Source: an uncultured Clostridia bacterium
Lineage (GTDB): Bacteria > Bacillota > Clostridia > Christensenellales > Borkfalkiaceae
Length of the DNA: 64,000 nucleotides
Assembly (NCBI GenBank): GCA_947174415.1
Contig: CAMWIW010000002.1
Span: forward strand, 103,127 to 167,126
Direction: 5' to 3'
Below the pieces are notes generated by a model. It worked only from the letters and a program-made list of their open reading frames with translations. It had not been told where the DNA came from and ran no database searches. The position numbers were made by a program, and so were the translations under genes. Below, piece by piece: positions 14,657 through 21,993 of this stretch (position 1 is the stretch's first letter; every line of letters begins with the position of its first letter).

Positions 14657-16093
14657 TCAATCTTTGTTTTCTTTTATTTTGGTATGCGAGCAGGTCCACT
14701 TCTCCTCATTGACTGCACGCCAGAAAGAGTAAACACCCAGCGTTACCACCGTAAGCAACCACCACAAAACACATTTGCCGAAGAACTGTACGGCTTTCCC
14801 GTCAAATTTAAGTTCAAGTCCGTCAATCTTTTTATGCTTGCAGAACCACCGCTCTTTATAGCAGTGCGCCCAATACCTTCCGAAAGAAAGCGTTATACCT
14901 GTAACGAAGTTGCAAAGCCAGTTTACACCCAAAAGCTGATACCAATGCCCGTCGAATTTGGATAAGTTTTCGCTTTCTTCGGTAATAACCGTATCTGCAA
15001 AGTGCGTGTGCTTAGTCTGCCATTTTGCCAGCGCAACTTTCATACATACGATATAGTAAATGCCCAGCGTTATCAGGGACAGAAACAGCCATAAAAGATA
15101 TTTGCCGAAAAGCAGAATTCCCTTTCCGTCAAATACAAGCTGTCTGCCGTTTACGTAGGTATGACTGCACTTCCAACGCAGCTTCCAGCAAATCATTGCA
15201 GGATAAGCCAAGCCAAGCGTTATAAGGCACACGAATCCCGTTAAAAGGTTTATACCGGCGTTTGCAAAAGCTCCGCCCGTAAAGGCTGAACCGCCGTTTT
15301 CCGCCTTTTCACGCTCTATCTTTTCAATCCTTTTCTGCTCCTTTGCGCGCTTACGTGCAAGGTACTTTTCGTCGGTTGAAAGGGCAAGCTTTCTATCCTT
15401 TATTGACCCGATAAGCCCGACAAGGCCACCGCCTACCAATATGGCGTTCATTGCAATGCCAAAGTTGTTTGCGTGATACGATTTGCCGCCCTTGAAGGTT
15501 ACTGTAAATTGCAAAATCGCAATCACTTCGGCAAAACCACCCGCGGCAATCATTAAATAATACACCAAGGTATCACCGCCGTATTCTTCCGCCCATTCAA
15601 GATATCTTTCATAGCCTTCAACCTGAGTAAAACTAATCTTTACCTGTTCGCCTGTTTTGCGGCTTTCAAACGTCCATGTCTTATCTTCCATATTTTCGGA
15701 CACGAAATCGTAGTATTCATATTCGCAAATTATTTTTATGTTAGGGTATTCCTTGTCAACGTCCCATTCCTCATACCATACTTCTTCCCTTTCCTCAACA
15801 AGCACTTGTGCATAAAGCTTGCCCTCATAAACGCATTCAGTATCTTCATCCCAAAAACCGTTCCCCCATGTTTGGGTTTCGTAGATTCCGTCGTTATCCC
15901 AATCGATATTGTCTACTCCAAGCCCGCTACCGACGGCGGCATTAACAAAGGACGCAGTATCAGCAGCGGATACAAGCATCATCACGACGGCCATAATTAT
16001 AATGATTACGGCGGTAATCAGATACATTATAGCTTGCGCAAACCCTAACTTAAAGCCCGTAGTTCTCTTCTTTTTTTCTTTCGTCTTGCTCAT
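14657..16093 (-). CDS. DUF898 (YjgN-like) membrane protein
   Basis: 478 aa. A basic N-terminus and one transmembrane helix (~15-42) precede an acidic extracytoplasmic region (~45-165). The C-terminal half carries two copies of the DUF898 pattern: RQLVFDGKGILLFGKYLLWLFL with SLITLGIY, and LELKFDGKAVQFFGKCVLWWLL with TVVTLGVY. The biochemical role of the family is unknown. It is divergent from an XRE repressor, and a palindrome lies inside its promoter, so it is very likely repressed by that neighbour. Confidence 0.8.
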   Translation of the reverse strand: MSKTKEKKKRTTGFKLGFAQAIMYLITAVIIIIMAVVMMLVSAADTASFVNAAVGSGLGVDNIDWDNDGIYETQTWGNGFWDEDTECVYEGKLYAQVLVEEREEVWYEEWDVDKEYPNIKIICEYEYYDFVSENMEDKTWTFESRKTGEQVKISFTQVEGYERYLEWAEEYGGDTLVYYLMIAAGGFAEVIAILQFTVTFKGGKSYHANNFGIAMNAILVGGGLVGLIGSIKDRKLALSTDEKYLARKRAKEQKRIEKIEREKAENGGSAFTGGAFANAGINLLTGFVCLITLGLAYPAMICWKLRWKCSHTYVNGRQLVFDGKGILLFGKYLLWLFLSLITLGIYYIVCMKVALAKWQTKHTHFADTVITEESENLSKFDGHWYQLLGVNWLCNFVTGITLSFGRYWAHCYKERWFCKHKKIDGLELKFDGKAVQFFGKCVLWWLLTVVTLGVYSFWRAVNEEKWTCSHTKIKENKD

Positions 16094-16113
16094 AAAATCT
16101 CTCCCTATGGCTC

Positions 16114-16143
16114 ATTATAATTTAGGCATTGCCTAATTGTCAA
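16114..16143 (-). promoter_or_regulatory. DUF898 promoter with operator in the spacer
   Basis: Minus strand TTGACA (16138-16143), 18-nt spacer, TATAAT (16114-16119). The perfect palindrome TTAGGCATTGCCTAA (16122-16136) fills the spacer, so a bound repressor would exclude RNA polymerase. Confidence 0.85.
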
Positions 16144-16150
16144 ACAAAAT

Positions 16151-16165
16151 TTAGGCAATACCTAA
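16151..16165. promoter_or_regulatory. Second operator of the DUF898/XRE switch
   Basis: TTAGGCAATACCTAA, the same palindrome as at 16122-16136 with one mismatched pair. It is centred 29 bp away and ends 4 nt before the XRE start codon, a position suited to autorepression. Confidence 0.75.
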
Positions 16166-16169
16166 TAAA

Positions 16170-16400
16170 ATGAACGTAATGAAAGAAAACTTGGATGCGG
16201 TAATAAGCGAGAACATCAGGCGTGAAATAGAAGCTTCAGGCAAAAGTAAAAGCGAAATCGCGCGGGCAATAGGCGTAGCCAAACCGACGATTTCGCAGTA
16301 CTGTTCGGGCAGAGCGCAGCCTACGCTTGCAACGCTTTCTAAGCTGTGCAACTATCTTGACTGTTCTGCCGACGAAATTTTGCAGATAAAACTTAAATAA
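16170..16400 (+). CDS. XRE-family transcriptional repressor
   Basis: 76 aa, essentially a single helix-turn-helix domain: KSKSEIARAIGVAKPTISQYCSGRAQPTLATLSKLCNYLDCSADEIL. It probably binds the two TTAGGCA palindromes between itself and the DUF898 gene. No Shine-Dalgarno sequence is visible before either candidate ATG (16170 or 16179). It is closed by an intrinsic terminator at 16405-16431. The inducing signal is unknown. Confidence 0.88.
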   Translation: MNVMKENLDAVISENIRREIEASGKSKSEIARAIGVAKPTISQYCSGRAQPTLATLSKLCNYLDCSADEILQIKLK

Positions 16401-16404
16401 ACAG

Positions 16405-16431
16405 CCGCCGTGCATATCACTTGCACGGCGG
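16405..16431 (+). terminator. Terminator of the XRE gene
   Basis: CCGCCGTGC, 9-nt loop, GCACGGCGG, then TTTGATTTT, five nt after the stop codon. Confidence 0.8.
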
Positions 16432-16512
16432 TTTGATTTTAAACCTTTTCGCAGGTTACGGTGAAGCAGTAAGGTTGTTTGCGCATAATTATTCATTTTA
16501 AATTAATAAAAA

Positions 16513-16535
16513 CCCCCGAACAGTGCCGTTCGGGG
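16513..16535 (-). terminator. Terminator of the SecB-like gene
   Basis: Minus strand CCCCGAAC, 6-nt loop, GTTCGGGG, then GTTTTTATT. Confidence 0.85.
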
Positions 16536-16549
16536 TCGAAAAAGTTAAT

Positions 16550-16984
16550 TTAGTTCAGGTTGCTGCCCGTGGTGAAGGCGTATTGGTCTCTGTCCTCGGG
16601 GAAGATAGGGCCTGAAATGAAGGGCAGGTTCAAGGGCGCTATGAACGCGCTTGCCGTAAGGTTGGTTACGGACGCGCGAAGATAGGGATAGATGAGTTTG
16701 GTCGCCTCGATAACGAACTTCCTCTCTTCTGCTTCGCCGTGAATATCCTCTACCTCGAAAATACCTACGAGGGTTACGAGAATGTCGAAAGGCTTAGGCT
16801 CTTGCTCGGTGCTCTCGATTTTTACGGAAAGGGAAACGAAATTGAGCTTATCGTTGCCGTTGACCTTTCTTACCTGACGGGAAAACTGAGGCTTGATATC
16901 CAGCTTATCTTCGGGATTGAGTTTTACTCTGTTAAGCTTGAAAGTAAGCTCTTCGCCCGTTATTCCCTTGAAATCCATTTTCAT
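16550..16984 (-). CDS. SecB-like export chaperone
   Basis: 144 aa. The C-terminal half has the SecB pattern: KLIYPYLRASVTNLTASAFIAPLNLPFISGPIF, corresponding to 'YPYaRexIsdlvxrggFPPLxLxPvNF'. SecB holds preproteins unfolded for SecA in Proteobacteria. Firmicutes usually lack it, though SecB-like proteins occur there singly or with toxin-antitoxin modules; no toxin partner is adjacent. The clients are unknown. The gene is monocistronic, with the ATG at 16984 behind an AAGGAG site. Confidence 0.8.
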   Translation of the reverse strand: MKMDFKGITGEELTFKLNRVKLNPEDKLDIKPQFSRQVRKVNGNDKLNFVSLSVKIESTEQEPKPFDILVTLVGIFEVEDIHGEAEERKFVIEATKLIYPYLRASVTNLTASAFIAPLNLPFISGPIFPEDRDQYAFTTGSNLN

Positions 16985-17104
16985 AATATAACTCCTTTTA
17001 ACGACTTTGCGCTGTTATCGCAGTCGGTTATGTTTAATTATAAACCAAGTATAACCCGTTTAAGCAAAATTGTCAACTTTCCTTGCGTTTGCGGGCATTT
17101 TTTA

Positions 17105-17133
17105 TTGATAAAATCTTTCATAAAATGTATAAT
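17105..17133 (+). promoter_or_regulatory. Promoter of the RNase G gene
   Basis: TTGATA (17105-17110), 17-nt spacer, TATAAT (17128-17133), 28 nt before the start codon. Confidence 0.8.
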
Positions 17134-17161
17134 ATTAGCGTTTGGGCAAGGAGAAAAGCTG

Positions 17162-18658
17162 ATGTCTGCTAAAAAGACCATTTATTTTGACGGCTATTGC
17201 GGTTACACCGTTGCCGTAATTGCGGAGAACGGTAAAGTTACCGAATTTAATTTCGAAAAGCAGAAAAAAAGCTGCGCCGTCGGAAACATTTATAAAGGCA
17301 GAGTCGAAAGCGTGCTGAACGGTATGCAGGCGGCTTTTATAAACTGCGGGTTAGAGCGCAACTGTTTTCTTTCAGCCGACGACTTCCTGCCCGACAGCGA
17401 GAAGTACGAGGGCACTGTTGCTTCGGAATATTCCTTCCCCGACCTCAAAGAAGGCGACGAAATTTTAGTGCAGATAGCAAAGCTTCCCGTAGGGAAAAAA
17501 GGCGCTAAGGTTACTACGCATCTTTCGTTCGTAGGCAATTATTTAATTTACTTGCCCGACTCCCCTTTTATAGGCGTTTCGCGCAAGATTGACGACGAGG
17601 AGCTTCGGCACAACCTTGCCTACACGGCAAAGCACATAAAGAACGAAAACGAAGGGCTGGTCGTGCGCACCGCCGCTCCCTACGCAAGACACGGCAGTAT
17701 TAAGCAGGAATACCGTTATCTTAAAAAGTTACACGAAGATTTGATTGCGAAAGCTGCGACTGCGCAAGTCGGGGAGCTTCTTCACACCGACGACTTTTTG
17801 ACGGTGAGGGTGTTGAGGGACGTGCTTTCGCGCGACGTGGATAAAATCGTAGTCGGCAACGCGCAACTCAAAGAAACGGTAGAACGGCTTATCGGGCTTT
17901 ACCCCGAAGAGACGCGCCGACCCGTAGTGTTTAACGATACGGGCAGAGATTTGTTGGACGAAACGGGAATTTCAAAACAGATACTTGCCATAGCCTCACC
18001 CCGTGTAGACCTTGAAAACGGCGGATATATAATTATTGAAAAGACGGAAGCTCTGACCGTTATAGACGTAAACACGGGCAAATTTACGGGGGACTATAAC
18101 CTCGAACAGACCGTATACCATACCAACCTTTTAGCCGCGCGGGAAATTGCAAGACAAGTGCGGCTGAGAAACGTCGGCGGAATCGTCGTGGTGGACTTTA
18201 TCGATATGAACAGCGTTTCGCACAACCGCGCGCTCGTGGAAGAGTTCGAGCGGCTGTTAAAGACGGATAAAGCGAAGTGCATCGTTTCGCCCATGTCGCA
18301 GTTCGGGCTTGTGGAATTTACCCGTAAACGCTTGGGAGCAAACCCTTTAAACTTTATGATAAAGCCTTGCAAGTACTGCCGCGAGGCGGGCTATACAATG
18401 ACCGAAGAATACGTTCTTTTCGGGCTGAGGGCAAAGCTGTTAAACGCCTTTGCAGACGGCGCGAAAGCGGTGAGAATAGATATGAACGCCGACGTTCTAA
18501 ACAAGCTTACGAATTGGCAAGAGTTTTTAACCGATTTGAAAGAGCGCGCGCCAGGCGTAAAAATTTACGCCGTACCCCACAGAACCTATCACGAAGAGCA
18601 GTTAAATATCCGCCTTAACGAATTCGATATCCCCTCGGACGCGGTAAAAATTATGTAA
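17162..18658 (+). CDS. rng: Ribonuclease E/G family endonuclease
   Basis: 498 aa. The track extends this ORF upstream to 16739 across the secB gene and the promoter; the true start is ATG 17162, after CAAGGAG. An S1-like domain (VGNIYKGRVESVLNGMQAAFINCGLERNCFL) is followed by the catalytic DNase I-like domain (TVIDVNTGKF, GGIVVVDFIDM) with the catalytic Asp residues, and then the zinc-link CKYC (KPCKYCREAG). It lacks the long RNase E C-terminal scaffold. It is adjacent to rplU-rpmA, as in many Clostridia, and likely processes rRNA and mRNA. Confidence 0.95.
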   Translation: MSAKKTIYFDGYCGYTVAVIAENGKVTEFNFEKQKKSCAVGNIYKGRVESVLNGMQAAFINCGLERNCFLSADDFLPDSEKYEGTVASEYSFPDLKEGDEILVQIAKLPVGKKGAKVTTHLSFVGNYLIYLPDSPFIGVSRKIDDEELRHNLAYTAKHIKNENEGLVVRTAAPYARHGSIKQEYRYLKKLHEDLIAKAATAQVGELLHTDDFLTVRVLRDVLSRDVDKIVVGNAQLKETVERLIGLYPEETRRPVVFNDTGRDLLDETGISKQILAIASPRVDLENGGYIIIEKTEALTVIDVNTGKFTGDYNLEQTVYHTNLLAAREIARQVRLRNVGGIVVVDFIDMNSVSHNRALVEEFERLLKTDKAKCIVSPMSQFGLVEFTRKRLGANPLNFMIKPCKYCREAGYTMTEEYVLFGLRAKLLNAFADGAKAVRIDMNADVLNKLTNWQEFLTDLKERAPGVKIYAVPHRTYHEEQLNIRLNEFDIPSDAVKIM

Positions 18659-18663
18659 TGCAA

Positions 18664-18691
18664 GCCGCCCGCACAGAAACGTGCGGGCGGC
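18664..18691 (+). terminator. Terminator of rng
   Basis: GCCGCCCGCAC, 6-nt loop, GTGCGGGCGGC, then GTTTAAGTTT. It may also act on the convergent gene at 18832-19272, because the repeat unit in between leads straight into it. Confidence 0.8.
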
Positions 18692-18697
18692 GTTTAA

Positions 18698-18828
18698 GTT
18701 TGATTTGAGATAAGTCCGTTACCAAACTCAGTAATTAAGATACTTGGTTAAGCGGAACGCTTATTGATTGGAGCGAAAGCCGTTTTACCGCTTCCGCAAT
18801 TAAGATACTTGGTTAAGCGGAACGCTTA
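18698..18828 (-). repeat. Two 65-bp repeat units (copies C1, C2)
   Basis: Heads at 18733-18763 and 18798-18828 are identical over 31 nt and exactly 65 bp apart. Read on the minus strand each starts TAAGCGTTCCGCTTAACC and ends with a CTCAAATCAAAC-like tail (exact at 18698-18709). The 23-nt middles differ completely. In C1 the head ACCAA can pair with TTGGT in the middle. The array starts 3 nt after the stop of the gene at 18832. Confidence 0.9.
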
Positions 18829-18831
18829 CGC

Positions 18832-19272
18832 TTAAAGGAATGCTTTAAGTTTCTTTTCGAAGCCCTCTTCGAGGTTGATAAGCTCGGTTAAAAGATTTTT
18901 AACTTCCGCATCCATAACCCTTTCACCGTCGGTAAGAGAGGTTCTGAGTGAGGTTATGCCGTTAACCGTGCCCTTTATCATCATTTGCGCGATATTCTGA
19001 GCCGAGTTATCGTTTGCCGTACCCATTTTAATGGCACTCCACATCATAGCCTTTTTCATAGGGTTGGGCTCTTTCACGTCAACGTCGAACTTATGCGCAA
19101 GCTCTGCCGCCTTAGAGCAAATTTTTTCGTACTCTTCGTGCTCACGAAGAATTTCTTCCTTGATTGCCACGTCCTCCACTTCGGGCAGAATGTCCGATAT
19201 AGACGTAAGCGCAAGCTGTGCGTTGCGGTAAATCTCAGCGATAATTTCGCTTTCTTTTTTCAATTCTTCCAT
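18832..19272 (-). CDS. Conserved helical protein, possibly ferritin-like
   Basis: 146 aa, almost entirely helical and soluble, with heptad-like segments (SEIIAEIYRNAQLALTSISDILPEV, KEEILREHEEYEKICSKAAELAHKF). The length and the E-x-x-x/EHEEYE spacing suggest a four-helix bundle of the ferritin-like DUF2383 type, but a di-iron site is not convincingly complete. I do not recognise a definite family. It stands alone between the repeat array and the L21 promoter, with a GGAG ribosome site. Confidence 0.7.
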   Translation of the reverse strand: MEELKKESEIIAEIYRNAQLALTSISDILPEVEDVAIKEEILREHEEYEKICSKAAELAHKFDVDVKEPNPMKKAMMWSAIKMGTANDNSAQNIAQMMIKGTVNGITSLRTSLTDGERVMDAEVKNLLTELINLEEGFEKKLKAFL

Positions 19273-19338
19273 AAGATATATCTCCTTAGTAAAAAGTGTG
19301 CGCGCCTTACAAAAATTTATTCACGGCGCTAAAAAGGC

Positions 19339-19475
19339 TTGACAATTATTTTATACTTGTGATAAATTTAATACCGAGCCGCTTGGAACGGGCTTTTTAA
19401 GTGCGCCATTTTGCGCCGCCCCGAATACCGGCGAGACGTGCGTTCGGCTTTGCGAACCGAATTGCAACAGGAGGT
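19339..19475 (+). promoter_or_regulatory. Promoter and putative leader of rplU-rpmA
   Basis: TTGACA at 19339-19344 with a weaker -10 (ATAAAT or TAAATT, 19362-19368) gives a leader of roughly 110 nt. It is GC-rich with several stems (GTGCGCC...GGCGC type, GTTCGGCTTTGCGAACC), in the position of the L21 leader known in Firmicutes. Assignment to that family is by position, not by a confirmed match. Confidence 0.5.
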
Positions 19476-19481
19476 AAAATT

Positions 19482-19958
19482 ATGTACGCAATATTTGATA
19501 ACGGCGGCAAGCAATACAAAGCTTGCATTGGCGACCTTGTTAAACTTGAAAAACTTGCTGGCAAGGTTGGCGACAGCGTCGAGTTCCCCGTCGTTCTCGT
19601 TTCCGACGAGAAGGGCGTTCAGGTTGCTAACGACGTTGCGGGATTGAAGGTTAAGGCTGAAATCGTTTCCGAAGGTAAGGACAAGAAGATTATAGTCTTC
19701 AAGTACAAGCCCAAGAAGAACGAAAGGAAAAAGCAAGGACACAGACAGCCCTACACTGTGGTAAAGGTTACGGCTATCGGCGCGGCTACCGAAGAAAAGC
19801 CCGCAGCTAAAAAGCCTGCCGCAAAGAAGCCCGCAGCCGAGAAGACCGCTGCACCCAAGGCTACCGCAGAGAAAAAGGCAACACCCGCGGCAGAGGCTAA
19901 AAAGCCCGCTGCAAAGACTACGACGGCTAAAAAGCCCGCTGCTAAAAAGGCTGAATAA
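19482..19958 (+). CDS. rplU: Ribosomal protein L21 with long basic tail
   Basis: 158 aa from the ATG at 19482 (AGGAGG 7 nt upstream); the track start at 19401 is within the leader. The first ~103 residues are normal L21 (MYAIFDNGGKQYKACIGDLV ... KNERKKQGHRQPYTVVKV). The remaining ~55 residues are a low-complexity Ala/Lys/Pro tail (AAKKPAAKKPAAEKTAAPKA...) like a histone H1 tail, absent from most L21. It is followed after 18 nt by rpmA, with no ysxB/prp gene between. Confidence 0.96.
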   Translation: MYAIFDNGGKQYKACIGDLVKLEKLAGKVGDSVEFPVVLVSDEKGVQVANDVAGLKVKAEIVSEGKDKKIIVFKYKPKKNERKKQGHRQPYTVVKVTAIGAATEEKPAAKKPAAKKPAAEKTAAPKATAEKKATPAAEAKKPAAKTTTAKKPAAKKAE

Positions 19959-19976
19959 TTTAAGGAGGATAACGGA

Positions 19977-20255
19977 ATGTTTTTTATAAGTTTATTCGCT
20001 CATAAGAAAGGAACGGGTTCTTCCCACAACGGCAGAGACAGCAACCCCAAAATGCTCGGCGTTAAGCGTGCGGACGGTCAGTTCGTGCTTGCAGGCAACA
20101 TTTTGGTAAGACAGCGCGGCACGAAGTTCAAGCCCGGCAACAACGTCGGCATCGGCAAGGACGATACGCTTTTTGCGCTTATCGACGGCACGGTTAAATT
20201 CGAAAGAGTAGGCAGAGACGGCAAACAGGTTTCTATCTACCCCGTTGCAAAATAA
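19977..20255 (+). CDS. rpmA: Ribosomal protein L27 with short cleavable-type N-terminus
   Basis: 92 aa. The mature sequence [22 protein letters not shown] is canonical; its N-terminus reaches the peptidyl-transferase centre. It begins MFFISLFA, similar to the xLxFFA|xKKG site that the Prp protease removes in Firmicutes, though here it is shorter. The usual prp gene between rplU and rpmA is absent, so any protease must be encoded elsewhere. Good AGGAGG ribosome site; terminator at 20265-20291. Confidence 0.96.
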   Translation: MFFISLFAHKKGTGSSHNGRDSNPKMLGVKRADGQFVLAGNILVRQRGTKFKPGNNVGIGKDDTLFALIDGTVKFERVGRDGKQVSIYPVAK

Positions 20256-20264
20256 TTGAAAATA

Positions 20265-20291
20265 AATGAGGGCTTTATGCCCTCATTATTT
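20265..20291 (+). terminator. Terminator of rplU-rpmA
   Basis: AATGAGGGC, TTTAT loop, GCCCTCATT, followed by ATTTTT. Confidence 0.85.
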
Positions 20292-20308
20292 TTATCAAGA
20301 GGTTATTT

Positions 20309-20800
20309 ATGTTACAGGTATCCCCCATTAACGACAAAACTCAAAATGAATTCGAAAAGCTCTTTGCGGAATATTACTCAGAACTCGATTGCGGCGAGGA
20401 CGTCCCCCACCTTTTAAAAGAATATATTATACCTGACCTTTTGGCAGGGCTTATAAAGATAGATATTTTAAAGGACGGCAAAGTTTTTGCGGGGTTCGTC
20501 ATTTATCAGAAGGACGATATAGACAACGAGTGGAACTTTAAAGAAGGTTGGGGCGATATACGCGAAATTTTCGTTATACCCTCCCTCCGCCGTCAAGGCT
20601 TGGGCAAGTTTTTACTGTACACCGCCGAAATGAAGCTGAAAGAAGCGGGTGCGGAAAAAAGTTACTGTCTGCCCGTAGACGGCACGGAAGGCTTCTTCTC
20701 CGCCTGCGGCTATAACCGCGGCAACGAATACAGCGAAGAGCTCGATACCTTCGTCTATGAAAAGAAAGATTTAAATAACTGCTGTAAACGTTCCGTTTAA
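20309..20800 (+). CDS. GNAT-family N-acetyltransferase
   Basis: 163 aa. The acetyl-CoA loop is clear: IREIFVIPSLRRQGLGKFLLYTAEMKLKEAGA (motif A, RRQGLGK), with an upstream strand ILKDGKVFAGFVIYQ. The substrate is not evident. Its last four codons and the stop lie inside a repeat unit (AAACGTTCCGTTTAA), so the repeat has either replaced or supplied the C-terminus. Ribosome site AGAGG. Confidence 0.88.
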   Translation: MLQVSPINDKTQNEFEKLFAEYYSELDCGEDVPHLLKEYIIPDLLAGLIKIDILKDGKVFAGFVIYQKDDIDNEWNFKEGWGDIREIFVIPSLRRQGLGKFLLYTAEMKLKEAGAEKSYCLPVDGTEGFFSACGYNRGNEYSEELDTFVYEKKDLNNCCKRSV

Positions 20801-20851
20801 TCTAGGTATCTTAATTGCATTTGCAATACACCTACACACCTCAAATCAAAC
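20785..20851 (+). repeat. 65-bp repeat unit, copy D
   Basis: Starts inside the end of the GNAT gene. It has the head TAAACGTTCCGTTTAATC...CTTAATT, a 23-nt middle and an exact CTCAAATCAAAC tail, then a GC-rich terminator 3 nt later. About 67 bp are nearly identical to copy E at 23202-23268. The head segment AGGTAT pairs with ATACACCT of the middle with one bulge. Confidence 0.9.
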
Positions 20852-20853
20852 AT

Positions 20854-20880
20854 AGTCCCGCGGCATAAAGCCGCGGGACT
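20854..20880. terminator. Bidirectional terminator between GNAT and AEC genes
   Basis: AGTCCCGCGGC, ATAAA loop, GCCGCGGGACT, then TTGATTT. AAATCAA of the repeat tail can extend the stem by pairing with TTGATTT. Confidence 0.8.
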
Positions 20881-20884
20881 TGAT

Positions 20885-21913
20885 TTATACGCTTAAACCG
20901 CATATTGCCATTACCGCCATAAGTACAAGCGGTATCGTTACAAGGCTTATCACGGTGTTTGTTACGAATGCGGCGGTTGCCGTATCCTTTTCCCCGCCGA
21001 AGCTTTCAGCCATAGCAACGACCGACGCCGCGGGAGACATAGCCATTGCGATTACGGGCGCTAAATAAACGTACTCTTCGAAGCCGCTTTCCGCCCCTTG
21101 CCCCAAAAGCCCCCAAAACGGCAGGGTGATTAAAAGAGTTAAAAAGGGCGCTACTATCAGCCTTAACCCGCCCGCAAGGTACACTCCCTTTTTGCAGAAT
21201 AACTGTTTTGCTGGGGTTTCGGCAATTCTTATGCCCACGATAACCATAGACAGGGGCGCGGTCATATACGCAAGATACTGCGGAAAAATTCTAAGCTCCG
21301 CCACTTCGTCGAACATAAAAAAATTTATTTGCGGCACGAAAAACAGCAAAAGCGCAAAAACGTTTGCGATTATCGCGGGGTTACAAACAAGTTTTTTTAT
21401 TTTTATATCCTTGAAGTTGCCCGTAATCAAAACGACGCCGACAGTCCAACACATTACGGTGAAAACCACGTTGAACACCATCATATACATACTTGCAAGC
21501 GGGTTGCCGCCCGTGAACATTTCTATGAACGGTATACCCAAAAATCCGCAGTTGGAGAATATCGCGACGAATGAATACACGTTTGCAGTGCTTTTGTCCT
21601 TTGCTTTTATGAAAATCAGTTTGCAAAGTCCAAGCATTAGCCCTATTGCAAGCACCGATATTGCAAGAGTAATACCGAAGTTTTTTAAAAGGGTGAGCTT
21701 TTCGATACTTTGTATATACTCCCAATCCTCTTCCGAAAATATGCAGAACGCTTTTATTGCAAGCGCGGGCTGACAAACGTACAGCAACAGGTTGGACAGG
21801 GTAAGCGTTCCTCCCTCCCCTATCTTTTTGAGTTTTTTAAGCGCAAACCCGGGCACGGCGAATAACGCCAGCACCGCCATAATTAATAGCGCCTTGACCA
21901 AAATATTTATCAC
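20885..21913 (-). CDS. AEC-family transporter (auxin efflux carrier type)
   Basis: 342 aa with about ten hydrophobic helices in two five-helix halves. The N-terminal MINILVKALLIMAVLALFAVPGFALKKL and the C-terminal PVIAMAMSPAASVVAMAESFGGEKDTATAAFV segments are typical of AEC (malate permease-like) carriers for organic anions. The substrate is unknown. It is divergent from the AraC-type regulator at 21994, which may control it. Confidence 0.88.
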   Translation of the reverse strand: MINILVKALLIMAVLALFAVPGFALKKLKKIGEGGTLTLSNLLLYVCQPALAIKAFCIFSEEDWEYIQSIEKLTLLKNFGITLAISVLAIGLMLGLCKLIFIKAKDKSTANVYSFVAIFSNCGFLGIPFIEMFTGGNPLASMYMMVFNVVFTVMCWTVGVVLITGNFKDIKIKKLVCNPAIIANVFALLLFFVPQINFFMFDEVAELRIFPQYLAYMTAPLSMVIVGIRIAETPAKQLFCKKGVYLAGGLRLIVAPFLTLLITLPFWGLLGQGAESGFEEYVYLAPVIAMAMSPAASVVAMAESFGGEKDTATAAFVTNTVISLVTIPLVLMAVMAICGLSV

Positions 21914-21958
21914 GCAATAATTATAGCACCGTTTTTATAATTTGTAATTAATTTGATA

Positions 21959-21987
21959 TGGACAAAACGGATAAATTGTGATACAAT
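21959..21987 (+). promoter_or_regulatory. Promoter of the AraC-type gene
   Basis: TGGACA (21959-21964), 17-nt spacer, TACAAT (21982-21987). The -10 element ends 6 nt before the ATG and no ribosome site is present, so the mRNA may be leaderless. Confidence 0.6.
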
Positions 21988-21993
21988 ACGGCT

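Noticed and set aside
16739-17161. N-terminal extension of the RNase G ORF
   Set aside because: It is antisense to secB, crosses the rng promoter and lacks a start signal; the ATG at 17162 has a ribosome site and matches the family N-terminus.
18698-18828. CRISPR-like pattern (31-nt identical repeats, 34-nt different spacer)
   Set aside because: Only two copies; the tandem array at 13113-13307 has near-identical 'spacers' and no cas genes are present. The 'spacer' contains a conserved tail, so it is part of the repeat unit.
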